34,555 bases of DNA from Alphaproteobacteria bacterium UBA6411 (GCA_002438565.1 DJPN01000025.1:1-34555); one strand, 5' to 3'; positions 23,562 to 32,806 are shown, counted from the first letter of the stretch. Numbers and translations: made by a program. Notes: generated from the sequence alone by a model not told the origin.

Positions 23562-23846
23562 TTCATTTCTCCTTGTTTAAGCTTAAACCCTATACTTTCA
23601 GAATAAGAAAAACCACTTGAAAAGTCCACTTAAAAAATGCGGCCGCGATTTCAGAACAACACGTTGATTCAAAACAATTTTTCAGAATAAAGACAGGCTC
23701 GCAAAAAAAGTTTAACATTTCTGACATTTTCCTTTTCAAAGACTTAACGCCCCTCTATAAAGAAATAAACGGGATGTTTACCGATAGTTAAGGACTTTGC
23801 GCCTAGACTGAAGCAAAATCTCTTTGAACAACAAACAGCGACCGCC
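23562..23846. promoter_or_regulatory. Divergent control region with three direct repeats
   Basis: This 285-bp A/T-rich gap separates the leftward virB set from the rightward pilus set. It contains TTTCAGAATAA at 23596-23606 and 23680-23690 and TTTCAGAACAA at 23649-23659, all in one orientation. On the minus strand a possible virB2 promoter pairs TGGACT with TATTCT at 17-bp spacing near 23600-23630, overlapping the first repeat. On the plus strand TTTTCA (23733-23738) and TATAAA (23756-23761) are 17 bp apart and could serve the OmpA-like gene. No coding sequence is seen. Confidence 0.5.
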
Positions 23847-25853
23847 ATGACAGAATCTTTGGACAATCTCCACGAAAACCGGAAAAAACTGCCGTTGACG
23901 GCAGGAACGGCCATTTTTGTATTCGCCTGTTTCCTGCTGGTTGCAGGGTTGTGCAAGTTTTCTTTCTACGTTTTGAAAAACCACCGCAGTGCGGTCGCCC
24001 GCGATGAATTCATTCAAGCGTATGTCGACGTTCAGCCTTTTTCCGCCGAAAAAAAGCCCGTTTCGTCGCCTTATATAATATTTAAGGACTCGACGGGAAA
24101 CGCACCCGCGTTTTTTTACAAACAGCAGACCGCGGAACAAACCGTCGCCGAAGCGAAACCGCTGCCCGCGCCGGCGTTCAAGCGGCCGCCCGTAATACGG
24201 CCGAAACCCGCGCCCGTCCCCGTCGAAAACGACGCCAACATTCCCGACGCGGACAGCTTGCCCATTTCTTTGGACGATTTGTTGATTGCCGGTCAAAGCG
24301 TGCTTGACGCGTCCGATAAAACGGTTTTGGATTCGCAGGATTTGCTGACGGACGACGAAGCCGCCGTTGCCGAAGCAGCTCCGCCGAAAGCGGAGTTTCC
24401 GGCCAAACCGGCCGTTGTCGCGAAAGCGGAACCTGCCGCCCCTCCTGCTGCAAAAAAGATTGAACAGCCCAAGCAAACCGCGGAACGCTGGATAGACATT
24501 GCGGCTTTGCGCGAAAAAATCAAAAAAGAGCAGGCAAACGAAAGCTTTATGAACGGCGGCGCAAAAACCGCCGTCGCCGCCGTGCATGAAACGGACGCGG
24601 TCGCGGAAGCAAAGCCGAAAACAGCTCTTCCCGCCATTGCGAAAGCCGAACCCGCAAAACCCGCCCCGTCGCCGTTTTTGACCAAAGAGCAACTGGCCGA
24701 AAAGGCGGAGTTTTTGCCAAAAAGCCCATGGAAAGTTGCGAAAGTCGGCGGAAAATCGGCGAACGCATTGGCGGTGAAAAAAGAAGTTTCGACTCCGGAC
24801 AAACCGCGCGCGGAAGCCACGACGCTGCGGGAAACGGCCAAAATCATTTATAAAAACGGCCGCGCGAAAAAAGTCGAACAGCCCGTTGATTCCGAAAAAT
24901 CTTTGAACTGGCTCGACCGCAAGGAAGCCGCCGTTTGGACCAGCCTGTCGCAATCCGACGCGCCGTCCGTCTGGACCATCAGCGACAACCGCCCCGCCGA
25001 AACGGCAAAAGCGTTCCGCATTGCCGCGGAAGATGCAAAACCTGCGGAAAATGCCAAACCTGCGGAAGAATCAACCTCCGCAGAGGTGTCCTCCGCCCCT
25101 GTCCGTTCCGTCGGCAAAACGGAAAAGCCCGAAGCTGTCGCCAATCCCGTTTTACTGCCTTTGGGACCGGCTGCCGGCACGCCTGTTTCCTTGCCCGCGC
25201 CCGCGGCGAAAACGGACGTCAAACCCGCGCAAACCCCCGCGCCCGTCATTCCCGCCCCGTCCAATTCCGCGGGACAGGCCGCGCCCGATGCCGAAAAAAA
25301 AGCTGATTCCTCTTTAGTCAACAAATTGTTTTCCATTTTCAACCAGCCCGAAGAAAGCACCTTGCCAACCTTGGGGGATGACGTAAAGACGCCCGACGAA
25401 AAACCCGCGGACGCTCCTGCTGTCGAAAAGGACAAAACCGAAGCAAAAACCGCACAGCCGCAAACCGCCGCGTCCAAAACCGACGCCGCCAAGGAACAGG
25501 AAATCCTGCCGACGGAAATCCGTTTGACATTCAAGCCGAACGGCACGGATATTTCGGCTCAATCCGTCAAGTGGATAAAAGCTTTCGGCCTGCGCGTCAA
25601 AAAAGACATCCAGCGCGCCATCGAAGTGCGCATGAGCAATGAAAACCTGCCGCTGCAGGAAAAACGTTTTGCCATTATCCGCAGCACGCTGGTCGGTGTC
25701 GGCGTGGATGACGCGCAAATCGTTCCGTTCATGACGAACAGATCGCCGCACACCATCATTCTGCGCACGTTCGACGTTCCCGAAGAAGGCGTAACGGAAT
25801 ACACGACATCGCTGGACGGCATGAAAGAAACGCTTTATTACCGCAAATGGTAA
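23847..25853 (+). CDS. Membrane-anchored protein with a C-terminal OmpA-like domain
   Basis: The 668-residue protein has a short cytoplasmic N-terminus and one membrane helix (about 18-42). A very long Pro/Ala/Lys/Glu-rich periplasmic stretch follows (about 100-550), likely extended. The C-terminal domain (about 553-642) begins ILPTEIRLTFKPNGTDIS and has the helix-strand order and ERxxxVR-like LQEKRFAIIRSTLVGVGV segment of OmpA-like peptidoglycan-binding domains. The usual NxxLSxxRA is altered to NLPLQEKRF, so binding to peptidoglycan is uncertain. The layout, an inner-membrane anchor with a flexible tether to the cell wall, recalls MotB, TolR/Pal-like or TonB-type spanning proteins. It is the first gene of the rightward set; a weak terminator-like hairpin separates it from pilL. 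The ribosome-binding site is poor. Confidence 0.75.
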   Translation: MTESLDNLHENRKKLPLTAGTAIFVFACFLLVAGLCKFSFYVLKNHRSAVARDEFIQAYVDVQPFSAEKKPVSSPYIIFKDSTGNAPAFFYKQQTAEQTVAEAKPLPAPAFKRPPVIRPKPAPVPVENDANIPDADSLPISLDDLLIAGQSVLDASDKTVLDSQDLLTDDEAAVAEAAPPKAEFPAKPAVVAKAEPAAPPAAKKIEQPKQTAERWIDIAALREKIKKEQANESFMNGGAKTAVAAVHETDAVAEAKPKTALPAIAKAEPAKPAPSPFLTKEQLAEKAEFLPKSPWKVAKVGGKSANALAVKKEVSTPDKPRAEATTLRETAKIIYKNGRAKKVEQPVDSEKSLNWLDRKEAAVWTSLSQSDAPSVWTISDNRPAETAKAFRIAAEDAKPAENAKPAEESTSAEVSSAPVRSVGKTEKPEAVANPVLLPLGPAAGTPVSLPAPAAKTDVKPAQTPAPVIPAPSNSAGQAAPDAEKKADSSLVNKLFSIFNQPEESTLPTLGDDVKTPDEKPADAPAVEKDKTEAKTAQPQTAASKTDAAKEQEILPTEIRLTFKPNGTDISAQSVKWIKAFGLRVKKDIQRAIEVRMSNENLPLQEKRFAIIRSTLVGVGVDDAQIVPFMTNRSPHTIILRTFDVPEEGVTEYTTSLDGMKETLYYRKW

Positions 25854-25874
25854 GGCAAGAAAATCCGCCCCCTT

Positions 25875-25896
25875 TCCTTTTTATAAAGGATTTTTT
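25875..25896 (+). terminator. Weak terminator-like hairpin before pilL
   Basis: TCCTTT (25875-25880) and AAAGGA (25885-25890) form a 6-bp stem with a 4-nt loop followed by T6. It is A/T-rich and so may be leaky. The rest of the 115-bp gap contains the palindrome ACTTC-aata-GAAGT but no clear promoter. Confidence 0.5.
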
Positions 25897-25968
25897 AAAG
25901 AATTTAATGCTTTAATCATACTTCAATAGAAGTGTGTTGCCCTTTATTTTGAAATTGGAGAATATCTT

Positions 25969-26649
25969 ATGGCGCAATCTCTGTCAAAAATCAGCATTTT
26001 CGGCGTAATTTCCGCCGTTTTCATGCTGAATGCGTGCACCCGGTTCATTTCGGACGGCGACGCGTGGCCCGGCGTTTCCGCGGGAACGGTTTCTTCCGCA
26101 CCCGATTTTACGGCTCCCGTCGCGGGGGGACAGTTCGGACAGCGCACTCCGCCCGACATGATGCAAACCACGGGCGGCTATCGCGGCGAAGATTTGGCGG
26201 CCACCGCTCCGTCGGCCGGCGCAAACGGCCTGTACAGCTATGACAGTTCGACGGATACGGGCGACACTTTGGCGGCAAAGGCGGGATCAAGCCTGTCGGA
26301 TACATTGAAAGACGCCTCCGCTTCAACGGAAAAAAGCAAAGAAAACGCGAATTCGGGCGACGGCGTGTACGACCCCGAAGACCCCGTTGAAGACTGGCTG
26401 GCCACAGAGGGCAGCTCCGTGCGCGGATTGCTGACGGAATGGGGCGACAAAGCGGGATGGCGCGTCATTTGGAACACCGACCGCGAATACATTTTGGAAG
26501 CGGGCGCCATGTTCCGCGGGCGTTTCATGGATGTGGCTTCGGCGTTAATCCGTTCGTTCGCCCGCGCCCGACCCGCCCCGTGGGGAACTTTTTACAAAGG
26601 CAATCGAGTTTTGTTGATTACGACCGTGGAGGACGAAAATGCGGATTAA
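25969..26649 (+). CDS. pilL: PilL/TcpQ-domain lipoprotein of a type IVb pilus
   Basis: The 226-residue product has a lipoprotein signal with the lipobox LNAC (Cys23), so it is probably an outer- or inner-membrane lipoprotein. A Ser/Ala/Gly-rich middle leads to a C-terminal TcpQ-type domain (about 142-215). Its pattern WLATEGSSVRGLLTEWGDKAGWRVIW, then YILEAGAMFRGRF and GNRVLLITT, is that of the toxin-coregulated pilus Q/PilL C-terminal family. In related systems this domain helps secretin assembly and stability. GGAG lies 8 nt before the ATG. It overlaps pilN by 11 bp. Confidence 0.87.
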   Translation: MAQSLSKISIFGVISAVFMLNACTRFISDGDAWPGVSAGTVSSAPDFTAPVAGGQFGQRTPPDMMQTTGGYRGEDLAATAPSAGANGLYSYDSSTDTGDTLAAKAGSSLSDTLKDASASTEKSKENANSGDGVYDPEDPVEDWLATEGSSVRGLLTEWGDKAGWRVIWNTDREYILEAGAMFRGRFMDVASALIRSFARARPAPWGTFYKGNRVLLITTVEDENAD

Positions 26650-28249
26650 CCATAAAATTACAACGTTGGCGCTTTGCCTGTCCATGGCGGGGCTGACGTC
26701 ATCCTGCCGCCTGTTCACGACGGTCTCAAAACACACGGATCGCACTTTGGACAAGATTCAAAGCGTTTTGGACGAACCCGTCCCGCCCGCCGACATGTAC
26801 AGTCTGGACACCATTTCGGTCAAAGACGACATTTGGCTGGGGTCTCAAAGCATTCGCGGAAATCAAGGCGATCCTTTGCCCGCGCGTTTTGAAACCGAAG
26901 ACGGCATCACGCTGGTCAGCACATCGCCCGTTTCCCTGCTGCAGGTTTCCGAACAAATCACGGCGCTGACAGGCATTACCGTCCGCGTCGACGACATGAT
27001 TCTGGAAGAAGTCAAAAACGCCACGCAGGGCAAAGCGGAAGACGCGGCTCAAGGCACGGCGACAAACACGGATACGGATTTGTACATGCCCGCTTATTCC
27101 GGGAAATTAAGCGGATTGCTGGATCAAATCGTGTCGCGTTTTGCGTTGTGGTGGCGTTATAAAAACGGCGTCATCACGTTTTACAAGCAGGAAACGCGCG
27201 TTTTCACGATTTACGCCCTGCCCGTCCAGACCCAGCTGAACGCGAACATCGCCGGCACGGCTTCGGGTGAAGCGGGCGGCACGACATCCGCGTCCATGTC
27301 TTCAACGATTTCGCTGGATTTGTGGGCGCAAATCGAAGAAGCGATTACGGCTATGCTGCCGGGCGGCGCGACGCTGAACGTCATTCCCGCAAACGGCACT
27401 TTGACGGTGACCGCTCCCCCGTACACGCTGCAGCGCGTCGCGCAGTACATCAACAGCATGAACGAAAAGCTGTCGCGTCAAGTCGCCATCGGCGTCAAAG
27501 TGATGAATGTCACCCTGTCCGATGAAGCCAGTATGGGACTGAACTTGAGTTCCGTTTTGAACTTCGTCAGCAAAAAGTCGGGCAGCGGCATTTCCACCAG
27601 TTTGACCACCCCGTCTTCGACAAGCAGCGGCACGTCGGGGTCTTTGAGCATCGGAATTCTGAACCCCAAAGGACACGGCCATATCGCCGACGGCAGCAAG
27701 ATTTTGTTGGAAGCGTTGTCCACTCAAGGCACGGCGTCCTTGGTCACCAGCGCGTCCGTCATTACGATGAACAACAAAATCGCGCCCGTCCAAGTTTCGA
27801 CAAACGAATCGTATATCGAAAAATCGGAAACGACCGTCAGCTCGGACACCACATCCATTTCGGTAACGCCGGCGAAAATCAACTACGGCTTTACGATGGA
27901 AATCCTGCCCCGCCTGCTGGATCACGGACGGATGCTGCTGATGTTCACAATGACTTTGACGGACAAAGACTCCATGGATGAAAAGGAATTCGGTGAAGGC
28001 ACGTCCAGAACGTCGATTCAGCTGCCTGTTTTGAAAACGCGCGGTTTCGTACAGGAAGTCGCCATGACTTCGGGTTCGACGCTGGTTTTGACAGGCTTTG
28101 AGGAAGTCAGAACAAACTCCAACAACTCAAAGGACATCACGTCGTTTTCAAAATCGGCGGATAAAAGCAGAAACGTCATGGTTATTTTGCTGACCCCCGA
28201 AGTGCTGATTTCGCCGTTGGTTCCCGAAACGCGCATGAACGGCTTTTAA
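26639..28249 (+). CDS. pilN: Type IVb pilus secretin lipoprotein PilN
   Basis: PilN of IncI plasmids and BfpB of enteropathogenic E. coli are the lipoprotein secretins that let the pilus cross the outer membrane. The 536-residue product has a probable lipoprotein signal ending LTSSC (Cys23). N-domains follow, with VSLLQVSEQITALTGI and a YSGKLSGLLDQIVSRFALWWRYKNGVITFY segment, typical of secretin_N in this group. A Ser/Thr/Gly-rich secretin core has MEILPRLLDHGRMLLMFTM and LPVLKTRGFVQEVAMTSGSTLVLTGFE, the family's gate and lip region. GGAGG lies 6 nt before the ATG, inside pilL. Confidence 0.93.
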   Translation: MRINHKITTLALCLSMAGLTSSCRLFTTVSKHTDRTLDKIQSVLDEPVPPADMYSLDTISVKDDIWLGSQSIRGNQGDPLPARFETEDGITLVSTSPVSLLQVSEQITALTGITVRVDDMILEEVKNATQGKAEDAAQGTATNTDTDLYMPAYSGKLSGLLDQIVSRFALWWRYKNGVITFYKQETRVFTIYALPVQTQLNANIAGTASGEAGGTTSASMSSTISLDLWAQIEEAITAMLPGGATLNVIPANGTLTVTAPPYTLQRVAQYINSMNEKLSRQVAIGVKVMNVTLSDEASMGLNLSSVLNFVSKKSGSGISTSLTTPSSTSSGTSGSLSIGILNPKGHGHIADGSKILLEALSTQGTASLVTSASVITMNNKIAPVQVSTNESYIEKSETTVSSDTTSISVTPAKINYGFTMEILPRLLDHGRMLLMFTMTLTDKDSMDEKEFGEGTSRTSIQLPVLKTRGFVQEVAMTSGSTLVLTGFEEVRTNSNNSKDITSFSKSADKSRNVMVILLTPEVLISPLVPETRMNGF

Positions 28250-28265
28250 TCGCGGAGCATGAACA

Positions 28266-29645
28266 ATGGCTGATGAAGAAGAAGAACTTTCCGTAGACGA
28301 TTTGGACGAACTGGAACAACAGTCCGATTCCAAATCCGCGCCGACGGATGAAGACGGCGATCCCCCTTGGGGAGCGACAATGACCGTCAACGACACGACG
28401 TATGCCGTGAGCTTGTTCTGGCAGCCGTTGCAGGATACCAACGACCCGTTCCCCGAAGTTCAGGAAACCGTTGACAACGTCATGGACGGCGCAGATTTGT
28501 TCTGCATCCGCCAAGGGACATCCCCGCAATACGGTATCGGCAATTCCGTCGAAGGCCACAAAGCGGGCATGCCGTCCGCCGCCGCCGCGATTGCCGATAT
28601 TTTTTCGGACAAACCGTCTTCCGTCGCCGTCTTTGAAGTCGACGAAGGCTGGTGGTTCATCGCCGTCCGAAACGATTTGATTCTGTCCGAAGAAGATTTC
28701 CTTTATCTGAACGAGGAAGACGCCAAACGCGCTTTTTACGCCATGATGGCGGTGCCGGACTGGGGACGTAAAATCGCCCCCGCCTCTTGGGAAATCGAAG
28801 GGACGGAAGAAGTCGACCTGTTCGACATTTTGAAAGAACCGCGCGGTTCAAAGCTGATGCGCATCGACAAGGCGCGCCAGCAGAAAACAAAAATCATCAT
28901 CGGCGTTGCGGCTTTGCTGATTCTGGTCATCGGATACAAACTGTTTTCCACCATGTTTGCGCCCGCCCCGAAAAGGGCTTTCAGACCGATTGCCCCGCTG
29001 AAACCTTTGGAAATTGAAGAGGAAAAGGAACTTCCTCCGCCCGTTGAGGTCAAACCGTGGGAAAAACTGGTTTCCGTCGAAGACTTCGTCAACCGTTGTT
29101 ACGCCGGCGTCATGCAAATCAAATCCATGATTGTCCCCGGCTGGAAAGTGGGCAACATTCAATGCACGCCGTCCGGCTTGTCGACAGATTGGACGATGGA
29201 ATGGGGACATTTGGGCATTTTAAAGCGTGCTTTTGAAGAATACGGCATGCCGGGCTTTGATTTCATGCTGTCCGACACGGGAACGTCCGCCGTGGCAAGC
29301 TTGTCCATGGGTGAAATAGCCGTTCATTCGGAAACGCCTAAATATTCGATTTACGAATTGCGTGAAGAATGGACGAATATCTTCCAAGCCATCAAACAAA
29401 ACGTTACGCTTTCCGAAGAATCGGAACAGGCCACGCAGGTCATCCCCGGACAAAACGGCGGCGAACCGCGGACGATTACAAAAGTTTACAATAAATTGGC
29501 GTTCGGTTTTTCATCGGATTTGCCGGTCAGCGAATGGCTGGGGGTCTTTAATCAATTTCCCGCTTTGGAATTGAAACAATTGGAGTATAATATAACCGAC
29601 GGCACTTGGAGTTATGAGGGACAAATCTATGAACCGAGCATTTAA
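28266..29645 (+). CDS. pilO: Type IVb pilus accessory protein PilO
   Basis: The 459-residue product has an acidic N-terminus and a cytoplasmic domain with FEVDEGWWFIAVRNDLILSEEDFLYLNEEDAKRAF (about 123-157), the PilO/PilO2 pattern. One membrane helix follows at 209-226, then a periplasmic part with Cys98-type spacing around NRCYAGVMQIK and NIQCTP that may form a disulfide. In R64-type systems PilO is an inner-membrane protein that links the cytoplasmic motor to the periplasmic alignment complex. GGAG lies 8 nt before the ATG. It follows pilN by 16 bp and overlaps pilP by 17 bp. Confidence 0.88.
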   Translation: MADEEEELSVDDLDELEQQSDSKSAPTDEDGDPPWGATMTVNDTTYAVSLFWQPLQDTNDPFPEVQETVDNVMDGADLFCIRQGTSPQYGIGNSVEGHKAGMPSAAAAIADIFSDKPSSVAVFEVDEGWWFIAVRNDLILSEEDFLYLNEEDAKRAFYAMMAVPDWGRKIAPASWEIEGTEEVDLFDILKEPRGSKLMRIDKARQQKTKIIIGVAALLILVIGYKLFSTMFAPAPKRAFRPIAPLKPLEIEEEKELPPPVEVKPWEKLVSVEDFVNRCYAGVMQIKSMIVPGWKVGNIQCTPSGLSTDWTMEWGHLGILKRAFEEYGMPGFDFMLSDTGTSAVASLSMGEIAVHSETPKYSIYELREEWTNIFQAIKQNVTLSEESEQATQVIPGQNGGEPRTITKVYNKLAFGFSSDLPVSEWLGVFNQFPALELKQLEYNITDGTWSYEGQIYEPSI

Positions 29646-31056
29646 CACAAAATTACTGTATGCCGCGCTGGTGGTTTCCGGCGTTGCAATTCCGCCCGCC
29701 AACGCGCAGGATTTGTTCGATGACGCGTTTATGGAAAACACTGCGCAGAACGCTCAGCCTGCCCCTGCGGAAGCGGCAACCGCTCCTGCGGAAACAGCAT
29801 CCGCCCCTGCGCCCGAAACTCCGCCCGCGGACGTATCCGCCCCCGCAATCGGCGACAACGCCCCTGCGCCGGAATTGCCGTCTTTGGATTTGCCGCCCGC
29901 CGACATTCCCGAACCCGCCGCGCCGGAACCCGCTTTGCCCGAACCGACGGACAACATGGATATTCCCGCACCGCAGGACATTCCGTCCCCCGGCGGCGCG
30001 CCCGCACTGGAATTCAACGCTCCCGCCCCCAAAGGGTTGTCCGGCTCGCCCAGCGATCAAGTGCTGGGAAAAGTGTCCAGCGACGTATTCCGTGAAATGG
30101 CGGAAATGGAACGTGAAAACAACTCGCTGGCTTTGCAGCTGAAACGCGAAGGGCTGCGCGCCGAAATCGACGCGTTGAAAGCCAACAACCGGCAAATGCT
30201 GTTCGATGAAATCGAACGCCGCGAAAAAATGACCCAAGCGCGCTTGGAATGGGAACTGGCGCAGGATTTGAAACGGCAGGAAGCTTTGGAACGCAAACAG
30301 CGCGCCGAAATCCGTCAAAAACAAATCGAAGCCGCCTTGAAACGCGAAGAGGACCGCCGCATCCAGAAACTGAAGGATGAAGAGGCCGAACGCAAAAGAA
30401 AAGAAGAAGAGCTGGAAAAGAAAAAAGAAGCCGAACGCGCCGAATTGAAAAAGAAATACGAAGCCGCTTCCATTGTCCGTTTGAACAACTTGAAACCGAC
30501 TTTGATTGCCGCAACACGGCCGCCGCGCATCAAACGTTCCCCGTCTTCGCTGGTATCGCGCACGCTGACCGCAGGCGGTGAAGACCTGCTGAACAAGAAA
30601 AAGGCCGGCGAAGCGCTGACGACGTCGACACCCGACGACAAGCAGGACAATTTGAAAAAACAGGATCCCGCGTCGACTTTGTACGCCGTTGCAGAAATCC
30701 GCGGAACGGCGGGCAGTCTGATTGCCAAACTGATTTCCAAAAAGGACAAAACGACTTTCTTTGCCAAAAAGTCGACCATTTTGCCCACGGGGCACACCGT
30801 TATCGACATCAACAAAGACTATGTCCTGCTGCAGTACGGTACATTAAAAGAAATCGTCGGCTTCCCGTCTGCGGGTTTGGTCAGCTCGGATGATGCTGCG
30901 CATGCGGCGCCTGCCGCCGCCGCTTCGGCCGCGACAAATCCCGGCATGGCTGCGGCGGCCGGAGCTGTGGAAGAAAAGCCCGCCACGCAAAAATTCATGC
31001 CGCCGCGACGCGTAGGCAGACGCCCGCGTTTGTCAGCCGCAAGTCTGGCGCGCTAA
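29629..31056 (+). CDS. pilP: PilP-like protein with a large coiled-coil insertion
   Basis: The 475-residue product starts MNRAFNTKLL, with GAGGG 8-9 nt upstream; a Met 5 codons earlier is less well placed. A signal peptide cleaves near ANA-QD. A Pro/Ala-rich stretch follows (about 40-140), then a strongly charged Lys/Glu/Arg coiled coil (about 157-285). The PilP/GspC-type domain lies at about 352-413, with YAVAEIRGTAGSLIAKL, the TGHTVIDINKDYVLL strand pair and KEIVGFPS. Plasmid PilP proteins are about 150 residues, so this one carries roughly 300 extra. PilP connects the inner-membrane complex to the secretin. The coiled coil may act as a spacer or oligomerisation rod. A hairpin (31068-31094) separates it from pilQ. 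Confidence 0.8.
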   Translation: MNRAFNTKLLYAALVVSGVAIPPANAQDLFDDAFMENTAQNAQPAPAEAATAPAETASAPAPETPPADVSAPAIGDNAPAPELPSLDLPPADIPEPAAPEPALPEPTDNMDIPAPQDIPSPGGAPALEFNAPAPKGLSGSPSDQVLGKVSSDVFREMAEMERENNSLALQLKREGLRAEIDALKANNRQMLFDEIERREKMTQARLEWELAQDLKRQEALERKQRAEIRQKQIEAALKREEDRRIQKLKDEEAERKRKEEELEKKKEAERAELKKKYEAASIVRLNNLKPTLIAATRPPRIKRSPSSLVSRTLTAGGEDLLNKKKAGEALTTSTPDDKQDNLKKQDPASTLYAVAEIRGTAGSLIAKLISKKDKTTFFAKKSTILPTGHTVIDINKDYVLLQYGTLKEIVGFPSAGLVSSDDAAHAAPAAAASAATNPGMAAAAGAVEEKPATQKFMPPRRVGRRPRLSAASLAR

Positions 31057-31067
31057 TTTGAACAAAA

Positions 31068-31094
31068 CAAACAGGGGCGGTTGTCCCCTGTTTG
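31068..31094 (+). terminator. Hairpin between pilP and pilQ (no T tract)
   Basis: CAAACAGGGG (31068-31077) and CCCCTGTTTG (31085-31094) form a perfect 10-bp stem with a 7-nt loop. No T run follows on the plus strand, so it may act as an mRNA-stabilising or processing hairpin rather than a full terminator. Confidence 0.55.
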
Positions 31095-31117
31095 ACTGTT
31101 GTTTGGAGGGATAGTCC

Positions 31118-32806
31118 ATGCCTTTGCCAGCGAAAACCGCCGCAGGATCAGCTCCGGCCAAAGCCGCCGCGTCCAAAGCCGCAACCCCGGATGCTCCGAA
31201 AGCCGCTGCTCCGAAAAAAAGCTCTGAAATTCTGGCGGAATTGTTCCATGCGGGAAATGAATGTATTACCGCCCCCAGCGGCATTTTCCCCGTCAAGGAC
31301 GATACGCGCGGATTGCTGGCTTTGTTCAGCGACGGGCGTTTTCTGGTCAGCGCGGAACACAAATTCGACGGCCGCGTGCTGAGCTTTGAAGTTTTGGCGC
31401 GCAAGAAAAAACTGCCCGTCAACAAAGCCGAATATGTCCCCGCCAACCTCATCAAAGCGATTTACGACCGCGCGGCGAAAGACGCTCCTCCCCCCGAGGA
31501 AGTCGAGGAAATGGGCAGTGCGTCCGACCTTGAACAGCTGCAGATGCAAAAGGACTACGTCAACGTGTTGTCCCGCGCCGCCGCTATCAAGGTGTCCGAT
31601 ATTCACGTCGTCGTCGGGACGCACAAAACGCAGGTCATGTTCCGCACCAACGGCATGATGCAGGTTGAAATCGAAAAAGACAAAGACTGGGGCGAAGCGT
31701 TCGTCCGCGCGGCATTTGCGTCTTCGGACATTTCGGACGCGAACTACGCGCAAAACGAATACCAGGCGGCGCAAAAAGTCGGCGACACGCCTTTGCGCGG
31801 ATCGGGCGGAAAGCTGCGTTTGCCCCGCAACGTGCTGGGCGTGCGTTTGCAGTTCAACCCGATTGCGTTCGGCACGCGCTATTTGGTTATGCGTTTGCTG
31901 TACGCCGACGACGACCCCGACAACGCGGGCGATTTGATGGCTTTGGGATACACCAAGCGCGAAGCGGACATGTTCTACCGCCTGCGCGCCGTTCCTATCG
32001 GCATTATCATCGTGGCGGGGCCGACGGGGTCGGGAAAATCGACGACTTTGCAGCGCAATATGATTTCACTGCTGCAGGAACGCAACTACGAACTGAACCT
32101 GATTACCGTGGAAGACCCGCCCGAATACCCGATTCCGGGCGCGCGCCAGATGCCCGTGACAAACGCGAACACGGAAGCGCTGAAAGAACAGGAATTCACC
32201 AAAGCGCTTGCCGCGTCTTTGCGTTCCGACCCCGACATGCTGATGATCGGCGAAGTCCGTACTTTGTCCGCGGCTCAGCTGGCGTTCAAAGGCGCGCTGT
32301 CGGGGCACGGCGTTTGGACGACCTTGCACGCGAACAGTTCGCCCGCGGTTGTGATGCGTTTGCGCGATATGGGCGTTGAACCGTTCAAACTTATCGACCC
32401 CGAAATTATGAAAGGCATGGTGTCGCAGCGTTTGTTCCGCCGCGTTTGCCCGCATTGCCGTATTCCCGTTTCGCAAAAACCCGATCATCCGACGGTCAAG
32501 CGTTTGCGTAAAGCATACGGCGATTTCGGCATGGAGCAAGCCTATTTGAAAGGCGAAGGATGTCCCGAATGTCAGGGGCGCGGCGTCAAAGGGCGCGCCG
32601 TCGTCGGTGAAATTCTGATGCCAGACGCGACGTTTTTGGATTTGCTGGTCAAAGGCGAAACCAAAAAAGCGATTGATTATTGGACGGGCGATTTGGGCGG
32701 CAGAACGATGAAAGACTGCGCCATCGAACGCATGCTGAACGGATTGATTGACGCCGAGGAAGTCGAACGCTGGTGCGGCTTGCTGGACGAAAGGCCGATT
32801 TACTGA
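31118..32806 (+). CDS. pilQ: Type IVb pilus assembly ATPase PilQ
   Basis: PilQ is the GspE/PilB-family hexameric ATPase that powers pilus extension in the cytoplasm. An Ala/Lys/Pro-rich start (1-35) precedes an N-terminal domain. The motor has Walker A GPTGSGKST (301-309), the Asp box ITVEDPPEY (329-337), Walker B MLMIGEVR (374-381), where the usual GEIRD is GEVRT, and the His box TLHAN (402-406). A tetracysteine zinc site (Cys444/447 and 482/485) marks a GspE/PilB-type assembly ATPase rather than VirB11. GGAGGG precedes the ATG. pilR starts 16 bp after its stop. Confidence 0.94.
   Translation: MPLPAKTAAGSAPAKAAASKAATPDAPKAAAPKKSSEILAELFHAGNECITAPSGIFPVKDDTRGLLALFSDGRFLVSAEHKFDGRVLSFEVLARKKKLPVNKAEYVPANLIKAIYDRAAKDAPPPEEVEEMGSASDLEQLQMQKDYVNVLSRAAAIKVSDIHVVVGTHKTQVMFRTNGMMQVEIEKDKDWGEAFVRAAFASSDISDANYAQNEYQAAQKVGDTPLRGSGGKLRLPRNVLGVRLQFNPIAFGTRYLVMRLLYADDDPDNAGDLMALGYTKREADMFYRLRAVPIGIIIVAGPTGSGKSTTLQRNMISLLQERNYELNLITVEDPPEYPIPGARQMPVTNANTEALKEQEFTKALAASLRSDPDMLMIGEVRTLSAAQLAFKGALSGHGVWTTLHANSSPAVVMRLRDMGVEPFKLIDPEIMKGMVSQRLFRRVCPHCRIPVSQKPDHPTVKRLRKAYGDFGMEQAYLKGEGCPECQGRGVKGRAVVGEILMPDATFLDLLVKGETKKAIDYWTGDLGGRTMKDCAIERMLNGLIDAEEVERWCGLLDERPIY

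Noticed and set aside
31118..32806. PilQ considered as VirB11
   Set aside because: The length, N-terminal domain and tetracysteine zinc site fit GspE/PilB-type pilus ATPases; VirB11 is about 340 residues and lacks the cysteines.
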